Assembly: GCA_003520455.1 (NCBI GenBank)
Contig: DOUV01000418.1
Span: forward strand, 1 to 8,140
DNA from: Chloroflexota bacterium
Lineage (GTDB): Bacteria > Chloroflexota > Anaerolineae > Ardenticatenales > Ardenticatenaceae
Reading direction: 5' to 3'
Length of the DNA stretch: 8,140 nt
Shown here in pieces: positions 1-4,963 of the stretch. The first letter of the stretch is position 1, and every line of letters starts with the position of its first letter. The notes beneath the pieces are model-generated. The model saw nothing but the letters and a program-made list of their open reading frames with translations. It did not search any database and had not been told where the DNA came from. A program made the translations under genes and the position numbers.

Positions 1-612
1 TCCGCGCCGCCCGTGGCGCCGCGCGCCGCGATGAATTGGGGGCTGGTGTACCGCTCGCCGGTCCTGTGGCACCTGGCTGCCGTCTATGCGATGTTTGGCT
101 TCGCCTACATTATCTACGCCACCTTCTTTGCCACCTACCTCACGAAGGAAGGCGGCTGGAGCCCCGCGGCCGCCGGCGGTCTCTGGGCGACCATCGGCGC
201 GCTCAGCATCTTCAGCGGCTTCATCTGGGGGGCCATCTCGGATACCATCGGTCGAAAGTACGGCCTGGCCCTCGTGTTCCTCCTGCAGGGGCTCTCGATC
301 CTGATCTTTGCCCTGTTCCGCACCCCGGCCGGCTTTTACCTGTCGGCGATCCTGTTCGGTCTGACGGCCTGGAGCATCCCCGGCATCATGGCCGCTGCCT
401 GCGGCGATTACGTCGGCCCGCGCCTGGCGCCGGCTGCCTTGGGCCTGATCACCGTCATCTTCGGCATCGGCCAGGCCTTTGGTCCGAGCCTGGCGGGGGC
501 CATTGCCGACTCGACCGGATCGTTCGAACTGGCGTTTATCGTGGCGGCGCTCGCGGAGGGGGTTGGGGCCGCGGGGGCGCTGTTGCTGACACGACCGGTA
601 GAGAACTTGTAA
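1..612 (+). CDS. MFS transporter, YbfB/YjiJ-like, C-terminal half (5' end outside window)
   Basis: The reading frame is open from base 1 to a TAA at 610-612, so the gene starts upstream; the GTG at 13 and ATG at 31 look internal. The translation is strongly hydrophobic and gives six helices: one around WHLAAVYAMFGFAYIIY, one around GGLWATIGALSIFSGFIWG, then GLALVFLLQGLSILIFAL, FYLSAILFGLTAWSIPGIM, LGLITVIFGIGQAFGPSLAG and FELAFIVAALAEGVGAAGAL. This is the size and order of helices 7-12 of a major facilitator. The loop GAISDTIGRK (bases 229-258) matches the second copy of the MFS loop motif (G...D..GRK) between helices 8 and 9. The FGFAYIIYATFFATYL stretch resembles the YbfB/YjiJ subgroup. It acts in the cytoplasmic membrane as a secondary transporter; the substrate cannot be read from this half. 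It ends 112 bases before aceK on the same strand. MFS membership is near certain, the subfamily only likely. Confidence 0.88.
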   Translation, partial: SAPPVAPRAAMNWGLVYRSPVLWHLAAVYAMFGFAYIIYATFFATYLTKEGGWSPAAAGGLWATIGALSIFSGFIWGAISDTIGRKYGLALVFLLQGLSILIFALFRTPAGFYLSAILFGLTAWSIPGIMAAACGDYVGPRLAPAALGLITVIFGIGQAFGPSLAGAIADSTGSFELAFIVAALAEGVGAAGALLLTRPVENL

Positions 613-712
613 GGCGCTTCCATCGTTCCGAGGAAGAGGCACGGTTCAGTTGTGCTCGAAGCGGCCGCCCGCGTGATCGTTTTCGCTGCGCTGAAGAAGT
701 TCGAAGATTGGG

Positions 713-718
713 AAAGGG
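713..718 (+). promoter_or_regulatory. Probable ribosome binding site of aceK
   Basis: AAAGGG lies six bases before the GTG at 725. The alternative ATG at 731 would have a 12-base spacing from this site, or a GGAG directly abutting it, so GTG 725 is preferred. An in-frame TGA at 692-694 limits how far upstream the gene can reach. Confidence 0.5.
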
Positions 719-724
719 CCGGTT

Positions 725-2470
725 GTGGAGATGGTACGACAAACCAGTGATGCTCGCCGTGCCAATCGAGGCGCTGTTGCCATCAGAAATGCGTTCGATT
801 CATACCATCTGAAGTTCAAGAAGATCACGCGCCGGGCCAGGTCACGGTTTGAAGGCCAGGATTGGCTGGGTGGGCAAAGAGATGCTGTGGAAAGATTGGA
901 TCTCTACAAGAAGATTGTCGATAAAATTGTTGTGACCATCGTGAATATCTTGGGCGATCAGGCTAAAGATAGAGCGGTGTGGGCACAAATGAAGGAGAGA
1001 TATTCGGAATTAATCGCAGATCGAGATGATTTTGAGCTCGCTGAAACCTTCTTTAATTCTGTGACCAGGAGGATTTTCTCGACAGTCGGTGTCGATCCGA
1101 AGATCGAATACGTTGATTCTGATTTCGAGCAACGGCCGGCGGAGACTGAGAAGCCGGTCTACAAAGCTTACACCTGCAAAGGTGCAACGAGTTGCGTTGT
1201 GAGAGAAATCTTGCTGGATTATCGGCTCAACGTTGATTATCAAGATATCGAACTGGATATTCAATTGGTCGCGAATGAGATCGATTCTTGTGTTCAAGCA
1301 GGCTATAATTCCGAACAAATCGATATGGTTGAAGTAATCAAGCCCATTTTCTATAGGAATAAGGGGGCCTATATTATAGGGAGAATCTACGTGGGATCGC
1401 AGATCATCCCGCTGGTTATCCCTTTGCTGAATACGGAACGGGGGATTATCGTTGATGCTGTTCTGTTGACTGAAGATGAAGCGAGCATTGTATTCAGTTT
1501 CACGCGATCTTATTTTCACGTCGAAGTGTTGAGACCGTATGAGCTCATATGCTTCTTAAAGTCTATTATGCCGCTCAAGCGCGTAGCCGAACTTTATATT
1601 TCGATAGGGTACAATAAACATGGTAAAACAGAATTATATCGAGACCTTCTCCGGCATCTTGCGGCCTCGGATGATACATTCGTGATCGCACGCGGGGCGA
1701 GGGGAATGGTTATGGTTGTTTTTACCATCCCCTCCTACGATGTTGTGTTTAAAATCATCAAGGATCAATTCACCTATCCTAAAACGACCACCCGGCAGGA
1801 GGTCATGGATCGGTACCAGCTTGTGTTCAGGCGCGATCGCGCGGGTCGACTGGTGGATGCGCAGGAGTTTGAACATCTGGAATTTGATCGGAGTCGTTTT
1901 TCGGATGGGTTGCTTGAGGAATTGATGGAAGTTGCGGCCAGCAGTGTGAAGGTGGAGAATGGCAATGTGGTTATTAAACATCTCTACACCGAGAGAGAGC
2001 TGACCCCCCTCAACCTCTATTTACGGGAGGCGAATCAAGAAGCAGCGTGTAGCGCCGTCACTGACTATGGAAGAGCGATCAAAGATCTGGCGGCGACGAA
2101 TATATTTCCAGGCGATTTCTTGTTAAAGAATTTTGGGGTGACACGCCACGGGCGCGTGGTTTTTTATGATTATGATGAGCTCTGCCTGTTGACGGATTGT
2201 AACTTTCGGAGGATCCCTCCCGGGCGAGACCTCTACGAGGATTTTGAGGCAGAGCCCTGGTTTTCCGTGGGTGAGCACGACATTTTCCCCGAGGAGTTTG
2301 AAAGATTTTTGGGACTTCAAGCGTATCTGAAACAAGTTTTCATGGAGAAGCATAGCGATCTGTTGGATGTGGAATTCTGGCAGGATATGCAAGTGCGGCA
2401 CCGGGCTGGGGAAGTTATCGATGTGTTCCCGTATCGACAGAGCAAACGTCTCTCACGAAGCCGATCCTGA
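725..2470 (+). CDS. aceK: Isocitrate dehydrogenase kinase/phosphatase AceK
   Basis: Bifunctional cytosolic enzyme that phosphorylates (inactivates) and dephosphorylates isocitrate dehydrogenase, setting the split between the TCA cycle and the glyoxylate bypass. At 581 residues it is full length (E. coli AceK, from memory, 578) and aligns almost end to end. Residues 1-310 form the regulatory region, with E-A-E/S-FFNSV, FYRNK and EASIVF-F-RSYF blocks. The kinase-like domain follows: nucleotide loop ARGARGMVMVVF (about 322-333), ATP lysine K343 in VFKIIKDQF, D378 in DAQEFEH (equivalent of E. coli D371), catalytic loop FPGDFLLKNFG (D464, N469) and the metal-binding YDYDE (D482). All key residues I can place are present, offset by seven from E. 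coli, so it looks active. Much of the gene is AT-rich and uses AGA, ATA and TTA codons rare next door, suggesting acquisition by transfer. No icd, aceA or aceB lies in the window. Start is GTG 725, with ATG 731 possible. Confidence 0.95.
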   Translation: MEMVRQTSDARRANRGAVAIRNAFDSYHLKFKKITRRARSRFEGQDWLGGQRDAVERLDLYKKIVDKIVVTIVNILGDQAKDRAVWAQMKERYSELIADRDDFELAETFFNSVTRRIFSTVGVDPKIEYVDSDFEQRPAETEKPVYKAYTCKGATSCVVREILLDYRLNVDYQDIELDIQLVANEIDSCVQAGYNSEQIDMVEVIKPIFYRNKGAYIIGRIYVGSQIIPLVIPLLNTERGIIVDAVLLTEDEASIVFSFTRSYFHVEVLRPYELICFLKSIMPLKRVAELYISIGYNKHGKTELYRDLLRHLAASDDTFVIARGARGMVMVVFTIPSYDVVFKIIKDQFTYPKTTTRQEVMDRYQLVFRRDRAGRLVDAQEFEHLEFDRSRFSDGLLEELMEVAASSVKVENGNVVIKHLYTERELTPLNLYLREANQEAACSAVTDYGRAIKDLAATNIFPGDFLLKNFGVTRHGRVVFYDYDELCLLTDCNFRRIPPGRDLYEDFEAEPWFSVGEHDIFPEEFERFLGLQAYLKQVFMEKHSDLLDVEFWQDMQVRHRAGEVIDVFPYRQSKRLSRSRS

Positions 2471-2495
2471 CGCGCCTCTGAGAAAGCATCGGGGG

Positions 2496-2515
2496 GAGAC
2501 CGGGAGAACCGGCTC
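2496..2515 (+). terminator. Weak hairpin after aceK (possible terminator)
   Basis: GAGACCGG (2496-2503), loop GAGAA and CCGGCTC (2509-2515) can pair as seven base pairs with one bulged A. It lies 25 bases after the aceK stop. No T-run follows, so it is at best an imperfect terminator or a structure in the aceK-ilvD spacer. Confidence 0.25.
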
Positions 2516-2623
2516 GTGAGGAACCTCGAATTGGCCGGCTGCCTCTCGCCGCACAGTGGACATTGAGGGGCGATTGCGGTAAAAACATGCCGCGACGAAG
2601 TAGATTCGTTGACGTGACCGGTG

Positions 2624-2640
2624 TTCTCGCGACGCGAGAA
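2624..2640. promoter_or_regulatory. Perfect inverted repeat in the ilvD leader
   Basis: TTCTCGC-GAC-GCGAGAA is a perfect 7-bp inverted repeat with a 3-base spacer, ending 20 bases before the ilvD Shine-Dalgarno and 33 bases before its ATG. Its position suits a repressor operator or an RNA hairpin in the leader. No T-box signature, run of branched-chain amino-acid codons or T-tract directly after the hairpin was seen, so a BCAA attenuator is not supported. The function is inferred from position only. Confidence 0.4.
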
Positions 2641-2660
2641 TGCCGAACCCTCTTTCTTTC

Positions 2661-2665
2661 AGGAG
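2661..2665 (+). promoter_or_regulatory. Ribosome binding site of ilvD (fixes the start)
   Basis: AGGAG sits eight bases before the ATG at 2674. The frame stays open further upstream (TTG 2563, ATG 2587), but those starts lack such a site and would add residues that look nothing like dihydroxy-acid dehydratases. The start at 2674 is therefore chosen. Confidence 0.85.
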
Positions 2666-2673
2666 TTGAGCTG

Positions 2674-4383
2674 ATGACAACCGACAATGGCCAGAACGGC
2701 CGCAACGGGCGGCGGATGCGCTCGGACATGATCAAGAAGGGCTTCGAGCGGGCCCCGCACCGCTCGTTACTGAAAGCGACCGGAGTAACCGACGCCGATA
2801 TGAATAAGCCCTTCATCGCGATCGCCAACAGCTATATCGATATCATCCCCGGTCACGTGCATCTTCAAGCCTTCGGCGAGGTCGTCCGCGCCGCCGTGCG
2901 TGAGGCGGGCGGGGTGCCCTTCATGTTCAATACGATTGGGGTCGATGATGGCATTGCCATGGGTCACGAGGGCATGAAGTACTCCCTCCCGAGCCGCGAG
3001 ATCATCGCCGACAGTGTCGAGACGGTCGTGGCCGCCCACCACTTCGACGGGATGATTTGCATCCCCAACTGCGACAAGATCGTGCCGGGGATGCTCATGG
3101 CCGCCATGCGCCTGGATATCCCGACGATCTTCATCTCCGGCGGTCCGATGAAGGCCGGCGTGACTCCCAGGGGCAAGGTGGTCGATCTGATCTCGGTCTT
3201 CGAGGGCGTCGGAGCCTATAAGGCCGGTACGATCGATGCGGCGGAGCTCAAAGAGTTGGAGGATTTCGGCTGTCCCACCTGCGGCTCTTGCTCGGGAATG
3301 TTCACCGCCAACTCGATGAACTGTCTCTGCGAGGCGCTGGGGATGGCATTGCCGGGCAACGGGACGATTCTCGCGGTCGATCCCCGCCGCGAGCAACTGG
3401 CGCGCCAGGCCGCTCACCAGTTGCTGCGCCTGATCGATCTGGATTTGACCCCCCGCCAGATCGTCACTCCCGAGGCGATCGACAACGCCTTTGCGCTTGA
3501 CATGGCGATGGGTGGCAGCACCAACACCGTGCTCCACACCCTGGCGCTGGCCTATGAGGCCGGCGTGGACTATCCCATCGAGCGGCTCAACGAAGTCAGC
3601 CGGCGTGTCCCCTGCATCTGCAAGGTGGCGCCGAGCAGCCAGTATCACGTCGAGGATGTGGACCGCGCCGGGGGCATCTCGGCCATCCTCAACGAGCTGG
3701 CCAAACGACCGGGGATCCTTCACCTCGACCAGATCACCGTCACGGGCCAGACGCTGGGCCAGAACATCGCGGACCGCGAGAGCCGCGACGCTGAGGTCAT
3801 CCGCCCGATCGAGCAGCCCTACAGCGAAGAAGGGGGCCTGGCGATCCTCTTCGGCAACCTGGCGCCGAACGGGGCCGTGATCAAGAGCGCGGGAGTCCTC
3901 CCGGAGATGTTAGTCCACCGTGGCCCGGCGATCGTCTTCAACAGCCATGATGAGGCCAACGCCGGGATCCTGAGCGGTCAAGTCAAGCCGGGCGATGTGG
4001 TAGTCATCCGCTACGAGGGTCCCAAGGGCGGGCCGGGCATGCAAGAGATGCTCGCGCCGACCTCGAACATCATTGGCATGGGCCTGGGCTCGAGCGTGGC
4101 GCTCATCACCGACGGCCGCTTCAGCGGTGGCACCCGCGGTGCCTGCATCGGCCACGTCTCACCGGAAGCCGCGGCCGGAGGGCCGATCGCACTGGTCGAA
4201 AACGGTGACATCATCGCAATTGACATTCCCAACCGTACTTTGACAGTTGAGCTCAGCGACGAAGAGATGGCCCGGCGCCGGGCCGCCTGGCGCCCACTCA
4301 TTCGCGAGATTCCCAGCCGCTGGCTGCGCCGCTACGCCAAGATGGTCACCAGTGGCAGTACCGGGGCCGTGCTGATGGAATAA
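2674..4383 (+). CDS. ilvD: Dihydroxy-acid dehydratase IlvD
   Basis: Iron-sulfur dehydratase (IlvD/Edd family) that converts 2,3-dihydroxy-isovalerate and 2,3-dihydroxy-3-methylvalerate to 2-keto acids, the shared step of valine, leucine, isoleucine and pantothenate precursor synthesis in the cytosol. With the start at 2674 it has 569 residues, at the short end of the usual range. Family blocks in order: [20 protein letters not shown] near the N-terminus, [36 protein letters not shown] (C133), [20 protein letters not shown] (C200, C203, C206), [27 protein letters not shown] and [10 protein letters not shown] (S484, the position of the proposed catalytic serine). PGHVHL has glycine where [2Fe-2S] enzymes such as the mycobacterial one carry a cluster cysteine (PCN), as in E. 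coli IlvD; this points to the oxygen-sensitive [4Fe-4S] class. No other ilv or leu gene is visible. It lies 203 bases after aceK and is GC-rich, unlike that gene. Confidence 0.97.
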   Translation: MTTDNGQNGRNGRRMRSDMIKKGFERAPHRSLLKATGVTDADMNKPFIAIANSYIDIIPGHVHLQAFGEVVRAAVREAGGVPFMFNTIGVDDGIAMGHEGMKYSLPSREIIADSVETVVAAHHFDGMICIPNCDKIVPGMLMAAMRLDIPTIFISGGPMKAGVTPRGKVVDLISVFEGVGAYKAGTIDAAELKELEDFGCPTCGSCSGMFTANSMNCLCEALGMALPGNGTILAVDPRREQLARQAAHQLLRLIDLDLTPRQIVTPEAIDNAFALDMAMGGSTNTVLHTLALAYEAGVDYPIERLNEVSRRVPCICKVAPSSQYHVEDVDRAGGISAILNELAKRPGILHLDQITVTGQTLGQNIADRESRDAEVIRPIEQPYSEEGGLAILFGNLAPNGAVIKSAGVLPEMLVHRGPAIVFNSHDEANAGILSGQVKPGDVVVIRYEGPKGGPGMQEMLAPTSNIIGMGLGSSVALITDGRFSGGTRGACIGHVSPEAAAGGPIALVENGDIIAIDIPNRTLTVELSDEEMARRRAAWRPLIREIPSRWLRRYAKMVTSGSTGAVLME

Positions 4384-4415
4384 TCTTCCAGGCATTCTCA
4401 CTCCCCCCAAATGTA

Positions 4416-4438
4416 GAGACGCCCCGGTGGGGCGTCTC
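4416..4438. repeat. GAGACGCCCC palindrome 1 (hairpin)
   Basis: GAGACGCCCC (4416-4425), loop GGT and GGGGCGTCTC (4429-4438) form a perfect 10-bp stem, preceded by GTA as in the 'GTAGAGACG...CGTCTC' type of dispersed bacterial palindrome. It begins 33 bases after the ilvD stop, so in RNA it could also act as an end structure for that transcript, though no T-run follows. Confidence 0.75.
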
Positions 4439-4466
4439 CGGTGGGGCGTCTCCGGTGGGCCGTCTC
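4425..4466 (+). repeat. Three tandem 14-bp copies of CGGTGGGGCGTCTC
   Basis: Copies occupy 4425-4438, 4439-4452 and 4453-4466. The first two are identical and the third differs by one base (GGGC becomes GGCC). The first copy is also the loop and right arm of palindrome 1, so the array looks like serial duplication of half of that element. Confidence 0.8.
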
Positions 4467-4493
4467 CGCTCCTCCGCGCCTGCCGCCCCCTGT

Positions 4494-4518
4494 AGAGACG
4501 CCCCCGCGGGGCGTCTCT
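4494..4518. repeat. GAGACGCCCC palindrome 2 (hairpin)
   Basis: AGAGACGCCCC (4494-4504), loop CGC and GGGGCGTCTCT (4508-4518) form a perfect 11-bp stem. It shares the TGTAGAGACGCCCC left end with palindrome 1, so the two are copies of one element 78 bases apart. Confidence 0.75.
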
Positions 4519-4546
4519 CCTGGTGGGCCATCTCCGCCTCTCCAGT

Positions 4547-4572
4547 GGAGACGCGCCGCTGCGCCGTCTCTA
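4547..4572. repeat. Degenerate third copy of the GAGACG palindrome
   Basis: GGAGACGCGCC on the left and GCGCCGTCTCTA on the right keep the outer GAGACG/CGTCTC pairing, but the inner arms mismatch. The right end (CGTCTCTACC) is the mirror of the GTAGAGACG left end of the other copies. It looks like a decayed or recombined member of the same family. Confidence 0.5.
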
Positions 4573-4574
4573 CC

Positions 4575-4963
4575 GGTACCTTACGGCGGACCCTCTGGTT
4601 CCCCCCTGACGCTCTCGAGATATTTCCTCTATTCTCCTGAACTCCTCGAACATCGCGGAGTCATTCTTTGAGAGATCCTCCCTTGCAAACGCCCATCACT
4701 TTTGCAGTGACGGGCGTCTTTGGCCGCCGAGACCTTTGTTCCATTGCATTGCGTTGCTCTTCCCTGGTAGAGTCACAGTACCAGACAAGCTGCGGCTCTA
4801 CAGATAGTTCTCTGGGAACGCCGGCAGTCGAGCAATGGCGACCGCGCCTGATGCGGCAGGTCCGGGTGAATTCTAGCGGTCAGCCGCGGATCACCCCGCA
4901 GATCGCACGGTTCTCCGGCCCCCGGCGACAGGCATTGCCACCACCTCTCTCACAGGGCTACGC
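4575..4963. other. Non-coding stretch between the repeat cluster and the beta-helix gene
   Basis: No convincing gene was found in these 389 bases. The region holds one terminator-like hairpin (4689-4717) and a weak promoter-like pair, TTGCAT at 4744-4749 and TAGAGT at 4768-4773 with an 18-base spacer, which could serve the gene at 4964 with a long leader; neither box is close to consensus. A 99-codon frame from TTG 4668 to a stop overlapping the next ATG has low-complexity, non-protein-like content and is not called. Confidence 0.5.
4689..4717 (+). terminator. Stem-loop, possible terminator
   Basis: ACGCCC-A-TCACT (4689-4700), loop TTTGC and AGTGA-C-GGGCGT (4706-4717) pair as 6 + 5 bp around a single A/C mismatch. 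TCTTT follows, a short and interrupted T-stretch. It stands about 300 bases after ilvD, so it could end read-through from there or belong to an unseen small RNA. It is distinct in sequence from the GAGACGCCCC repeats. Confidence 0.4.

Noticed and set aside
613..724. Promoter or small RNA between the MFS gene and aceK
   Set aside because: No credible -35/-10 pair or strong hairpin was found in these 112 bases beyond the aceK ribosome site.
36..812. 258-codon + strand frame overlapping the MFS gene and the start of aceK
   Set aside because: Arg/Gly/Pro/His-rich, low-complexity translation typical of an off-frame shadow in high-GC DNA; it overlaps two well-supported genes.
2471..2673. T-box or BCAA attenuator leader before ilvD
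   Set aside because: No T-box antiterminator signature, no leader peptide rich in Ile/Leu/Val codons, and no hairpin followed directly by a T-run.
2563..2673. N-terminal extension of IlvD from TTG 2563 or ATG 2587
   Set aside because: AGGAG at 2661-2665 points to ATG 2674, and the extra residues are not like the family.
2767..3723. 318-codon minus-strand frame opposite ilvD
   Set aside because: The His/Asp/Gly-rich composition is the usual antisense shadow of a GC-rich gene, and ilvD is certain on the other strand.
4414..4574. CRISPR array
   Set aside because: The repeated units are hairpins and 14-bp tandem copies without regular unique spacers, and no cas gene is present.
4441..4671. Short + strand frames through the GAGACG repeat cluster
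   Set aside because: Their sequence is just the translated repeat; hairpins and tandem copies explain it better.
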